From: Variovorax sp. 679
GTDB lineage: Bacteria > Pseudomonadota > Gammaproteobacteria > Burkholderiales > Burkholderiaceae_C
Direction of reading: 5' to 3'
Assembly: GCF_003952185.1 (NCBI RefSeq)
Contig: NZ_RXFS01000007.1
Span: 124,001-188,000 of the forward strand
Length of the DNA stretch: 64,000 bases
Shown: positions 15,725-24,019 of the stretch, in pieces
How positions within the stretch are numbered: position 1 is the first letter of the stretch
How the letters are laid out: each line of letters begins with the position of its first letter
Notes under the pieces: model-generated
Databases searched by the model: none
Seen by the model: only the letters and a program-made list of their open reading frames with translations
What the model was told of the DNA's origin: nothing
Made by a program: the position numbers and the translations under genes

Positions 15725-16838
15725 GCTGCAACTCGCCGTCATCGACGTGAAGCCCGGCGCAGCCATGGAGAGCCAGTCGGGCCTCCAGCTGCTGCGCCCG
15801 CGCATCTACGGCGCATACCGCGCGCCGCAGGGCTCGAAGAAGATCGCAGCCATCGTGATGCACCCCACGAGCAATTTCATGGGCCATTACCTGATCGGCC
15901 CGCTGGCCGAGCGCGGCATCTGCTGCATGGGCCTCAACTCCCGCTTCGTCGGCAACGACACGGTGCTGCTGATGGAGCGCGCCATCCAGGACCTGGGCGC
16001 CGGCGTGCAATACCTGCGCGCGGCCGGCTACGAGAAGGTATTCCTCGTCGGCAACTCCGGCGGCGCCGCGCTCTCGGCCTTCTACCAGGCGCAGGCCGAG
16101 AAGCTCACCGCCACGCACCTGCCCGACGGCGACCCCACGCACCTGCACCCCGACGACCTGCCGCCGGTCGACGGCATCGCGCTGTGCGCCGCGCACCTGG
16201 GCCGCACGCGGCTGATGCGCGACTGGATCGACCCCTCGGTCACCGACGAGCACGACCCGCTCTCGGTCGACCCCGAGCTCGACATGTACGACGCGCGCCA
16301 TCGCGTGCCCTACGACGGCGACTTCCTCGCGCGCTTCGGCGCCGCGCAGAAGGCACGTCTCGATCGCATCGAGCAGTGGTGCATCGACCGCCTCGCGCTG
16401 CTGCGCGACACGCCGGGCGCGCCACGCGACCAGACCTTCGTCGTCTACCGAACGCACGCCGATCCGCGCTGCGTGGATCTTTCGCTCGACCCCAACGACC
16501 GCCTGCCCGGCAGCGTGTGGGGCGATGCGCGGCAGGTGAACTACTCGGCCAACGCGATGGGTCGCACCACCTCGCTCACGGCGTTCCTGTCGCAGTGGTC
16601 GTCGCGCTCGCAGGCCGACGGGCCGACCAACCTCGCGCGCACCACGGTGCCCAAGCTGCTGCTGACCTACACCGGTGACCAGTCGACCTTCCCGAGCACG
16701 CGCGACGCGTGGATGGCGGCGGGCGGATCGCGTATCCGCAACGTCGACATCGTCGGCGGCAACCACTATCTCGCGGGGCAGCCGGAGCTGATTCCGAGGG
16801 CGGCGGATGCCATCGCCGAATTCGCGCACGCGCTGTAG
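15717..16838 (+). CDS. Alpha/beta hydrolase
   Basis: The 373-residue product has an alpha/beta-hydrolase layout: a VMHPTSNFMGHY segment after the first strands, the nucleophile elbow GNSGGAAL with Ser as likely nucleophile, and a late GGNHYLAG that could supply the catalytic His. There is no signal peptide, so it should be cytosolic. It overlaps the VOC gene by 8 bp and lies 7 bp before the monooxygenase gene. In such operons a hydrolase often cleaves a ring-fission product or a substrate ester, but the substrate cannot be read from sequence. Confidence 0.83.
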   Translation: MPELQLAVIDVKPGAAMESQSGLQLLRPRIYGAYRAPQGSKKIAAIVMHPTSNFMGHYLIGPLAERGICCMGLNSRFVGNDTVLLMERAIQDLGAGVQYLRAAGYEKVFLVGNSGGAALSAFYQAQAEKLTATHLPDGDPTHLHPDDLPPVDGIALCAAHLGRTRLMRDWIDPSVTDEHDPLSVDPELDMYDARHRVPYDGDFLARFGAAQKARLDRIEQWCIDRLALLRDTPGAPRDQTFVVYRTHADPRCVDLSLDPNDRLPGSVWGDARQVNYSANAMGRTTSLTAFLSQWSSRSQADGPTNLARTTVPKLLLTYTGDQSTFPSTRDAWMAAGGSRIRNVDIVGGNHYLAGQPELIPRAADAIAEFAHAL

Positions 16839-16845
16839 AAGAGAC

Positions 16846-18498
16846 ATGGAAAACTTCGCTTTCGCGCCGGCCTACGAGCTGCCGGTCTGGCCCTTCACGC
16901 CGCCGCCCGAACTGGGCAGCACGAAGCCCGTGCGCCACCCCATCGTGATCGTCGGTGCCGGCCCCTCGGGCCTCACGCTGGCCTGCGACCTCGCGCAACG
17001 CGGCGTGCATGCCGTGCTGCTCGACGAGGACGACACCGTCGGCGTGCGCGGCGCCTCGTCGCGCGGCATCTGCTACGCGCAGAAGAGCCTGGAGATCTTC
17101 GAGCGCCTTGGCATCTACGAGCGCATCGCTGCCAAGGGCGTCACCTGGTCGTTCGGGCGCACCTTCTCGGGCGAGCAGGAGGTCTACAACTTCAACCTGC
17201 AGGCCAACAGCGTCTCGAGGCAGCCGCCCTTCATCAACCTGCAGCAGTTCTACGTCGAGTGGTTCCTGGTCGACCGCATCCTCGAACTGGGGCTGACCGA
17301 CGTGCGCTGGAAGAACCGCGTCACGCGCGTGGAGCAACTGGCCGACGGCGTGCGCCTCGATGTGGAGACGCCCGCCGGCAGCTACACCATCGAGGCCGAC
17401 CGGCTGATCGACGCAACGGGCGCCAACAGCCCGATCCGCACGCAACTGGGCATCGACGCGCATTCCTCGCGCAGCACCGACCGCTGGTGCATCAGCGACG
17501 TGCGCTTCAAGAAGCCGCTGCCCACCGAGCGCTGGACCTGGGTCGACGCGCCCTTCAACGAAGGCCGCGGCGTGTGGCAGCACCTGATGGCCGACGGCGT
17601 GTGGCGCATCGACTACCAGATGCCCGAGGACTGCGACACCGCCCATATCAGCAAGCCCGAAGTGGCGGGCGCACGGCTGCGCGAGCAGCTCGGGCCGGAC
17701 GTGGAATTCGAGTTCGTCTGGATCGGCCCCTACGGCTACCGCGACCACTTGCTCGACAGCTTTCGCCACGGCCGCGTGTTCTTCATCGGCGACGCGGCGC
17801 ACGTGGTGAGCCCCTTCGGCGCGCGTGGAGGCAACAGCGGCATCCAGGATGCAGCCAACCTCGGCTGGAAGCTCGCGCTCGTCGCGCAGGGCAAGACGGA
17901 CGACGCACTGCTCGACAGCTACGACGCCGAGCGGCAACCCGCCGCGAAGCAGAACCTGCAGGTCACGAGCCGCTCGGCGCGCTTCCTCGCACCGCGCTCA
18001 CCGGCCGAGCACACGCTGCGCCGCGCCGTGGTTGCGCTGGCGGCGCGCCATCCGTTCGCACGGGCGCTGGTGAACACCGGCCGCATGTCGGCGGCCAACG
18101 ACTATCCACCCGCGCCGCTGCTGCCCGAGGGCGCGCGCTCGGTGCAGAACCTGTCGCTGCGCTGGACCGACGGCCGCGAGACGACGCTGATGCAGCTGCT
18201 GTCCGAGGGCACCGAGTGCATCGGCCTGTGGTTCGCGCCGACCCGCGAGCAGGCGCAGGCGGCGCTCGATGCGATGGCGTCACTGCCGCTGCGCCTGCTG
18301 GCCGTGGGCGGCGACAGCGGCCTGCCCACGCTGCAGGCCGACGACAGGCTCGCGAGCCATCTCTGCGCAGGCGATGCGGGCAGCCTCGTCCTCGTGCGCC
18401 CCGACGCCTATCGCGCCGCCGCGCTGGCGAACGCCACGCCCGAAGCCATCGCATCCGCAGTGCGCACCGTACTGGCCGCCAACGAACGCAACCCATGA
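16846..18498 (+). CDS. FAD-dependent aromatic hydroxylase-type monooxygenase
   Basis: The 550-residue product has the Rossmann FAD motif GAGPSGLTLA from residue 37 and the second FAD motif GDAAHVVSPFGARGG in the central third. This is the pattern of class A NAD(P)H flavoprotein hydroxylases (phenol, 3-hydroxyphenylpropionate and resorcinol hydroxylase group). A C-terminal domain of about 120 residues resembles the thioredoxin-like tail of that group. It overlaps the next gene as ATGA. It most likely hydroxylates the substrate that the operon degrades. Confidence 0.88.
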   Translation: MENFAFAPAYELPVWPFTPPPELGSTKPVRHPIVIVGAGPSGLTLACDLAQRGVHAVLLDEDDTVGVRGASSRGICYAQKSLEIFERLGIYERIAAKGVTWSFGRTFSGEQEVYNFNLQANSVSRQPPFINLQQFYVEWFLVDRILELGLTDVRWKNRVTRVEQLADGVRLDVETPAGSYTIEADRLIDATGANSPIRTQLGIDAHSSRSTDRWCISDVRFKKPLPTERWTWVDAPFNEGRGVWQHLMADGVWRIDYQMPEDCDTAHISKPEVAGARLREQLGPDVEFEFVWIGPYGYRDHLLDSFRHGRVFFIGDAAHVVSPFGARGGNSGIQDAANLGWKLALVAQGKTDDALLDSYDAERQPAAKQNLQVTSRSARFLAPRSPAEHTLRRAVVALAARHPFARALVNTGRMSAANDYPPAPLLPEGARSVQNLSLRWTDGRETTLMQLLSEGTECIGLWFAPTREQAQAALDAMASLPLRLLAVGGDSGLPTLQADDRLASHLCAGDAGSLVLVRPDAYRAAALANATPEAIASAVRTVLAANERNP

Positions 18499-18704
18499 TC
18501 ACCGAGCCCCGCATCCCCGACCCCGACGGCTTCTACGCGGCGCTGCTCGCCGCGCACGAGGGCCGCACCGAAGCGCAGAGCGCCGATCTCAATGCGCGCC
18601 TCGTGCTGCAGCTGGCCAACCAGTGCGGCGACCAGGACGTGCTGCTCGCCTGCATCCGCGCGGCGGCCGAAGAAGACACCACGACGACGAAAGACTCGCC
18701 ATGA
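18495..18704 (+). CDS. Small DUF2783-like protein
   Basis: This is a 69-residue acidic protein (ITEPRIPDPDGFYAALLAAH at the start, ending in a Thr/Asp-rich tail). It resembles DUF2783 proteins, which tend to sit beside FAD monooxygenases. Its start overlaps the monooxygenase stop and its stop overlaps the next start, both as ATGA, so translation is coupled. It is probably a partner or small subunit of a neighbouring enzyme. No catalytic residues are evident. Confidence 0.75.
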   Translation: MITEPRIPDPDGFYAALLAAHEGRTEAQSADLNARLVLQLANQCGDQDVLLACIRAAAEEDTTTTKDSP

Positions 18705-19666
18705 CCACGACCGTTTCCTTCGCATCCGCCTCCGACACCCGCGAGCAGAAGCCCCGGCTGCAGGAGCTCGCGCCCGGCGTGTACGGCTACATCAGCGACT
18801 TCGATCCCAACTGCGGCTTCGTCGTCGGCGACGAGCATGTCGTGCTTATCGACACGCGCCCCACGCCGCGCATGGCGCGCGACTTCCTCGCGGCCATCCG
18901 CACGGTGACCGACAAGCCCATCCGCACCATCGTTCTCACGCACTACCACGCGGTGCGCGTGATGGGCGCGAGCGCGTTCGACGAGGTGCGCGACATCGTC
19001 GCGAGCGCGGGCACGCTCTACTGGATCCGCACACGGGGGCAGGCCGACTTCGACTCGGAGGTGGGCCGCTTTCCGCGACTCTTCGCCGGCGTGGAGGAGA
19101 TTCCGGGCCTGACCATCCCGACGACGGTCTTCGAGCGCGAGATGACGCTGCCGCTCGGCGGCGGCCGCGAGCTGCGGCTCATGGCGCTGGGCCGGGGCCA
19201 TTCGAGCGGCGACACCGTCGCATGGCTGCCCGACAGCGGCGTGCTGTTCTCGGGCGACGTGGTCGAGAACCACTGCGGCGTGTATGCCGGCGACGCCTAC
19301 ATCGGCGACTGGGCCGGCACGCTCGACGCCGTGGCTGCCCTGAAGCCGCGCGTGCTGGTGCCCGGTCGCGGCGCGGTGCTGCTGGACGAGACCGCATGCG
19401 CCGAGGCCATCGCACTCACCAAGGCATTCCTCTCGACGCTGCTCGAGAGCGTGAAGGCCGGCATCTCGGCCGGCGACACGCTCAAGGGCTGCTTCGCGCG
19501 CGCCGAGGCGGCGATGACGCCGCGCTTCGGCAGCTGGCCCGTGTTCCAGCACGTGCTGCCCTTCGATGTCTCGCGCGCGTACGACGAGCTGCGCGGCATC
19601 GAGCACCCGGTGGTGTGGACCGCCGAGCGCGACCGCCAGCTGTGGCAGACGCTGCGCGGCGAGTGA
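18701..19666 (+). CDS. Metallo-beta-lactamase-fold hydrolase with altered metal site
   Basis: The 321-residue product has the MBL fold order, but the canonical HxHxDH is changed to THYHAVRV. H81 and H83 are kept, while the Asp and His expected at 85 and 86 are Val and Arg. The later ligands H167 (GRGHSSGD) and D186 (FSGDVVEN) are present. It may therefore bind one metal or use a different centre. It overlaps the DUF2783 gene as ATGA and is the last enzyme before the solute receptor. It could open a lactone or thioester in the pathway, which is inference. Confidence 0.85.
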   Translation: MTTTVSFASASDTREQKPRLQELAPGVYGYISDFDPNCGFVVGDEHVVLIDTRPTPRMARDFLAAIRTVTDKPIRTIVLTHYHAVRVMGASAFDEVRDIVASAGTLYWIRTRGQADFDSEVGRFPRLFAGVEEIPGLTIPTTVFEREMTLPLGGGRELRLMALGRGHSSGDTVAWLPDSGVLFSGDVVENHCGVYAGDAYIGDWAGTLDAVAALKPRVLVPGRGAVLLDETACAEAIALTKAFLSTLLESVKAGISAGDTLKGCFARAEAAMTPRFGSWPVFQHVLPFDVSRAYDELRGIEHPVVWTAERDRQLWQTLRGE

Positions 19667-19711
19667 GTTGACCTGAACGGATTTCAAAACGAGCAACGGA
19701 GACAAGAGACG

Positions 19712-20686
19712 ATGAAGCGATTCCTTCCCCTGCTGGCCGCGGCCCTGGCGCTGGCCACTTCCCCCTTCGCATCGGCGCAACCGGCGGCCTACCCCACCCA
19801 GCCGATCAAATGGATCGTGCCCTACGTGGCCGGCGGCGGCACCGACAACCTCGCGCGCACGCTGGCCGAGGCGATGCAGCCGTCGCTGGGGCAGCCGCTC
19901 ATCATCGACAACCGGCCGGGCGCGTCCACGAACATCGGCGTGGGCGTGATGATGCAGGCCAAGCCCGACGGCTACACGATCATGCAGGCCGAGAACGCCG
20001 CGCTGCTCTTCAACGAGCACATGTTCGCCAAGCTGCCGTACAAGCCCGCGAGCGACTTCACCTACATCGGCACCATCGGCCGCTTTCCGGTGGCGCTGGT
20101 GGTGCACCCCGACTTTCCCGCGAAGAACGTGGCGGAGTTCGTGCGCTACGTGAAGGCCAACCCCGACAAGGTGAGCTACGCCTCGCCCGGCAATGGCTCG
20201 CCGCATCACATGGCGATGGAGCTCTTCAAGCAGAAGGCCGGCCTGACGATCACGCACGTACCCTACAAGGGCGCGGCGCCGGCCATGACCGACGTGATGG
20301 GCGGCCAGGTGCCGACGATGATGCTGGACCTGGCCTCGGGCCTGCCGATCATCAAGTCGGGCAAGGTGCGGGTGCTGGCCATTGCGCTGCCGCAGCGCGC
20401 GAGCGCCCTGCCGGACGTGCCGACCTTCGTCGAGGCCGGCTTCAGCGACGTCAACGCCTACGCCTTCCACGGCCTGATCGGCCCGGCCGGCATGCCGCCC
20501 GAGGCGGTGGCGCGAATCAACGCCGAGTTGCACAAGGCGATGAAGGCACCGAAGGTGACGAAGCTGTTCGCGGACTTCGGCTTCGAGGCGCTGCCGGGGA
20601 CGCCGCAGGACTTCTACAAGCTCTCGCGGGCGGAGAGCGATCGCTGGGGCAAGATCATCGCCGCGGCCGGCGTGAAGCTCGACTAG
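19712..20686 (+). CDS. Bug-family solute receptor (tripartite tricarboxylate transporter type)
   Basis: The 324-residue periplasmic protein has a Sec signal peptide cleaved near SAQPAA. Bug/TctC family signatures are YPTQPIKWIVPYVAGGG, IDNRPGASTNIG, FPVALVVHPDFP and the PAGMPPEAVARINAEL tail region. GGAGA precedes the ATG. These receptors feed TctA/TctB permeases or act as sensors. No permease gene is in the window, so it probably uses permeases encoded elsewhere. Its place at the end of the catabolic operon suggests it binds the pathway substrate. Confidence 0.92.
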   Translation: MKRFLPLLAAALALATSPFASAQPAAYPTQPIKWIVPYVAGGGTDNLARTLAEAMQPSLGQPLIIDNRPGASTNIGVGVMMQAKPDGYTIMQAENAALLFNEHMFAKLPYKPASDFTYIGTIGRFPVALVVHPDFPAKNVAEFVRYVKANPDKVSYASPGNGSPHHMAMELFKQKAGLTITHVPYKGAAPAMTDVMGGQVPTMMLDLASGLPIIKSGKVRVLAIALPQRASALPDVPTFVEAGFSDVNAYAFHGLIGPAGMPPEAVARINAELHKAMKAPKVTKLFADFGFEALPGTPQDFYKLSRAESDRWGKIIAAAGVKLD

Positions 20687-20694
20687 AAACCGGA

Positions 20695-20785
20695 GCCCCC
20701 CGGCTTTTCACTTCGCTTCGCTGCGTGTAACTCCACCCCCCGAGGGGGAGGCGCGGCCCGCCTTGGGGCGGCCCGGCGGCGGCCG
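20695..20785 (+). repeat. Related but divergent repeat, copy E
   Basis: This stretch lies between the convergent Bug receptor and azlD genes. It has a layout like copies A-D: CCCCCCGGCT, a CACTTCGCTTCGCTGCGTG segment, then CCCCCCGAGGGGG, and a GGCCGCC-rich inverted segment. Base identity to the others is only partial, so it is a second subfamily or a coincidental analogue. Confidence 0.5.
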
Positions 20786-20786
20786 C

Positions 20787-21134
20787 CTACCAGCCCAGAC
20801 CGAGGTGCAGCGGCAGGTACACAGCCATGCCCGCGAGCATCGTGCCCAGCACACCGCGCCGCCAGTAGAAGTAGGCCGCGCCGACCACCGCCGCGTACAG
20901 GCGCGCGTCGTGCAGCGTGGTGATCAGGTGGCCCTGCGTCATGACGATCTCGGGCGCGATCACGCCCGCGAGCGCGGCGGCCGGCGCGTAGTGCAGCGCG
21001 CGGTGCGCCCACTCGGGCAGGCCCCAGGGCCGGTCGAGGATGAAGAAGAAGCAGCGCGTGAGCACGGTGACCAGGGCCAGCCCGACGATCACGCCCATGG
21101 TCCACCAGTCGGTGGTCGCGTTCGCGGTGCTCAC
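20787..21134 (-). CDS. azlD: AzlD-type branched-chain amino acid transport subunit
   Basis: This 115-residue hydrophobic protein has about four membrane segments and the TRCFFFILDRP region typical of AzlD. With AzlC it forms a branched-chain amino acid exporter in the inner membrane. The GTG start at 21134 overlaps the azlC stop as GTGA. It is the last gene of a five-gene overlapping minus-strand operon that starts at def. Confidence 0.9.
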   Translation of the reverse strand: MSTANATTDWWTMGVIVGLALVTVLTRCFFFILDRPWGLPEWAHRALHYAPAAALAGVIAPEIVMTQGHLITTLHDARLYAAVVGAAYFYWRRGVLGTMLAGMAVYLPLHLGLGW

Positions 21135-21871
21135 TTGTCGTCCTCCGCCGTCGGGTCGAGGCCGAACTGCTTCTCGAGCCAGAAGCAGATCAGCACCGCC
21201 ACGCCGATGGCGACCACGATGTTGAGCTTCAGCGGCAGCGCATAGGCCGCCACGGCCGTCGCGCCGGCGATCAACGCGGCCAGCACGCGCAGGCGCGTCG
21301 TCGCCATCGAGCAGACGATGGCCACCAGGCTCAGCACACCCGCGAAGCCCAGGCCCCAGCTCTGGGGAATGAAGTTGGCCAGCGCGATGCCCAGCAGGCT
21401 CATGCCCATCCAGGCGCCCCAAGTCACGAAGTAGTTGCCGGTGAGGTAGGCCTCCTGGGCTTCCTGCTCGGCGACGGTCAGCGGCGGCTTCGGGTACTTC
21501 TTCGTGAAGAGCGCATAGCTCATGTCGGCCGTGAGGTAGCCGTGCAGCATGCGGCGCCAGCGCGGCATGTGCATGAGGTAGGGCCGCAGGTGCAGGCTGA
21601 ACACCACGAAGCGCAGGTTCACGCAAAAGCCCGTGGCCAGGATCACCCAGGCCGGCGCGCCGGCAAAGAGCAGCGGGATGGCCGCGAGCTGCGAACTGCC
21701 CGCGTAGACCAGCAGCGTCATCGCCACCGCCTCGACCAGGCTCATGTTCGACTTCACCATGGCCACGCCGGTCATCAGCCCCCAGGCGCCGATGCCCATC
21801 GCCACCGGGGTCATGTCGCGCACGCCGATGCGGAATTCGGGGCGGCTGCGGATGCTTTGCGAGAGGAACAT
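21131..21871 (-). CDS. azlC: AzlC-family branched-chain amino acid permease
   Basis: The 246-residue integral membrane protein shows AzlC signatures: PVAMGIGAWGLMTGVAMVKS, LLVYAGSSQLAAI and the NLRFVVFSLHLRPYL segment. It is the large subunit of the AzlCD exporter. Its ATG overlaps the fmt stop by one base. The coupling to fmt and def is positional; no functional link is implied. Confidence 0.92.
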   Translation of the reverse strand: MFLSQSIRSRPEFRIGVRDMTPVAMGIGAWGLMTGVAMVKSNMSLVEAVAMTLLVYAGSSQLAAIPLLFAGAPAWVILATGFCVNLRFVVFSLHLRPYLMHMPRWRRMLHGYLTADMSYALFTKKYPKPPLTVAEQEAQEAYLTGNYFVTWGAWMGMSLLGIALANFIPQSWGLGFAGVLSLVAIVCSMATTRLRVLAALIAGATAVAAYALPLKLNIVVAIGVAVLICFWLEKQFGLDPTAEDDK

Positions 21872-22830
21872 CAGCCGAACGCCTGCCCGGGCTTCAGATC
21901 GAAGCCGCGCAGGAAATCGGCCACGGCCAGGCGCTTGCCGCCCGGTCGCTGGAGTTCGGTGACGATGAGAGCCGAGCCGTTGCCGGCGGCCACGGTCACG
22001 CCGGCGTCGTTCACGGCGAGGATGGTGCCCGGCACCACCTGTTCGGCCGACGCCGCCGCATGGGCCGCCCAGAGCTTGACGGTTTCGCCGTCCAGCGGGC
22101 TGTTGGCGCCAGGGAACGGATCGAATGCGAGCACGCGCCGCACGATGGCGTCGGCGGGCTGGGCCCAGTCGACCAGCGCCTCGTGCTTCTCGACCTTGTT
22201 GGCGTAGGTGACGCCTTCGGCCGGCTGCGGCGTGCGGACGAGCGAGCCGATGCGCGCCAATGCCTCGACGATCATCTTTCCGCCCAGGTCGGCCAGGCGG
22301 TCGTGCAGGCGGGCGGTGTTGTCGCCGGCGGCGATGTCGACGGCCTCGCGCAGCAGCATGTCGCCGGTGTCGAGGCCGGCGTCCATCTGCATGATGGTGA
22401 TGCCGGTCTGCGCGTCGCCCGCCTCGATGGCGCGGTGGATCGGCGCGGCGCCGCGCCAGCGCGGCAGCAGGCTCGCGTGGATGTTGAGGCAGCCGTGCAC
22501 GGGCAGGTCGAGCACCCACTGCGGCAGGATCAGGCCGTAGGCGGCGACCACCATCACGTCGGGCTTCGCGGCCAGCAGGGTGTCGCGCGCGGCCGAGGCT
22601 TCGTCGGGGTACTTGCCGTCCAGGCGCAGGCTGCGCGGCTGGGCCACGGGCCAGTCGTTGGCCACGGCGCATTGCTTGACGGGGGAGGCCTGCAGCTTCA
22701 TGCCGCGGCCGGCGGGGCGGTCGGGCTGGCTCATCACCAGCACGACCTCATGGCCGGCGGCGGCGATGGCTTCGAGCGCGACGCGCGCGAACTCGGGCGT
22801 GCCCGCGAAAACGACTCTGAGGCGGCTCAA
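21871..22830 (-). CDS. fmt: Methionyl-tRNA formyltransferase
   Basis: It formylates initiator Met-tRNA using 10-formyltetrahydrofolate. The 319-residue product has the N-terminal RVVFAGTPEFARVAL, the SQPDRPAGRG loop, the catalytic segment CLNIHASLLPRWRGAAPIHRAI and a C-terminal OB-fold domain. The start is TTG at 22830, overlapping the preceding stop. No ATG fits the conserved N-terminus. It shares its operon with def, which removes the same formyl group. Confidence 0.95.
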   Translation of the reverse strand: MSRLRVVFAGTPEFARVALEAIAAAGHEVVLVMSQPDRPAGRGMKLQASPVKQCAVANDWPVAQPRSLRLDGKYPDEASAARDTLLAAKPDVMVVAAYGLILPQWVLDLPVHGCLNIHASLLPRWRGAAPIHRAIEAGDAQTGITIMQMDAGLDTGDMLLREAVDIAAGDNTARLHDRLADLGGKMIVEALARIGSLVRTPQPAEGVTYANKVEKHEALVDWAQPADAIVRRVLAFDPFPGANSPLDGETVKLWAAHAAASAEQVVPGTILAVNDAGVTVAAGNGSALIVTELQRPGGKRLAVADFLRGFDLKPGQAFG

Positions 22831-23336
22831 TCCCGGATCCGATCGAATTCGAGATCGTCCCCCGTGTGATAGCGCCGGACCACGCCGGTCGGATCGATGT
22901 AGATGTACAGCATGCGGCGCTCGTTCACGGCCTTGTAGCGCCAGGTCCAGACAGCGCCGTCGAAGGAGCTGACGCGGGTGATTTCATAGGGGCGGCCGTA
23001 GAAGGCCATCACGTCGTTCTGGCGCCACTGGTTGACCTTGATGTCCTGGCCGAAGCGCGCCTCGCTGAGCACCTGCGTCACCGAGACGACCTTGCCGGAG
23101 GCGTCGACGTCGATGTCGGTGACCTCGAAGCCGGCCGGCATGCGCGAGTACTGCAGCCGCTCGCCGCCGCCGTTGAGCGGGTAGCGGCCGGTGGGCGCAC
23201 CCAGGCGCTGCAGGGTGTCGGCGGCGGTGGCGCCGGGCTGGACGCGCGTGGGTTCGCTGGCACAACCTGCGAGCCCGAGCGCCGCGACCGCGCAAACCGC
23301 CAATGCCGCAAGGGAGCCGAAGCGCCGCATGGTCAT
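22827..23336 (-). CDS. BamE/SmpA-like small lipoprotein
   Basis: The 169-residue product has a lipoprotein signal with the lipobox LAGC, then a mature domain that reads like a BamE/SmpA-type fold: a helix start with TAADTLQRLGAPTGRYPL, then short beta segments such as YGRPYEITRV and WTWRYKAVNERRMLYIY. Family membership is a guess from pattern and size. It lies between def and fmt, 5 bp after def, and its stop overlaps the fmt start. It is probably outer-membrane anchored. Confidence 0.8.
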   Translation of the reverse strand: MTMRRFGSLAALAVCAVAALGLAGCASEPTRVQPGATAADTLQRLGAPTGRYPLNGGGERLQYSRMPAGFEVTDIDVDASGKVVSVTQVLSEARFGQDIKVNQWRQNDVMAFYGRPYEITRVSSFDGAVWTWRYKAVNERRMLYIYIDPTGVVRRYHTGDDLEFDRIRD

Positions 23337-23341
23337 GGCGT

Positions 23342-23860
23342 TCAGGCTCGTTCCCGCAGTTCTTCGCGCTGCTGCTTCAGCAGCTTGCTCTTGATGCGGT
23401 TGCGCTTCAGGGGGGAGAGGTATTCGACGAACACCTTGCCCAGCAGGTGGTCGAGTTCGTGCTGGATGCATACGGCCAGCAGGCCTTCGGCCTCGATGGT
23501 GCGCATCTCGCCGTTCTCGTCGAGCGCCTGCACCTTCACCGAGGTGGAACGCAGCACGCCGTCGTAGATGCCCGGCACCGACAGGCAGCCTTCCTCGTTC
23601 ACGACCTTCTCTTCGCTGGCCCAGGTGATCTCGGGGTTGATCAGCACGATCGGCTGGTTACGCTCCTCGGACACGTCGATCACGACGAGGCGCTCGTGCA
23701 CGTCGATCTGGGTCGCGGCCAGACCGATGCCGTTGGCGTCGTACATGGTTTCCAGCATGTCGGCGACCAGGGTCTTGATGCGCGCGTCGACGCCCTGCAC
23801 CGGCTTGGCCACGGTGTGCAGGCGCTTGTCCGGGTAACTCAGAATGTTTCGTTTGGCCAT
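23342..23860 (-). CDS. def: Peptide deformylase
   Basis: This Fe/Zn enzyme removes the formyl group from nascent N-terminal methionine. The 172-residue product has all three motifs: GIGLAATQ at residues 44-51, EGCLS with metal ligand C92, and HELDH with H134, E135 and H138. It is the first gene of the minus-strand operon def-lipoprotein-fmt-azlC-azlD and is divergent from the LysM gene. Confidence 0.97.
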   Translation of the reverse strand: MAKRNILSYPDKRLHTVAKPVQGVDARIKTLVADMLETMYDANGIGLAATQIDVHERLVVIDVSEERNQPIVLINPEITWASEEKVVNEEGCLSVPGIYDGVLRSTSVKVQALDENGEMRTIEAEGLLAVCIQHELDHLLGKVFVEYLSPLKRNRIKSKLLKQQREELRERA

Positions 23861-24019
23861 GAAATCGGGGGAAAGTTGTGGCTATTTTCGCCAATTCCGC
23901 GACGACACGCGCCACGGGAGCCCGAAAACGTTGCCCTCCCAAGGGCTTCAGCGCAGAATTCGTAGCAAATTGTGAGATTCGTATGCGCAGCGATACGTCG
24001 CGCGCTCACCCATCCAGAC

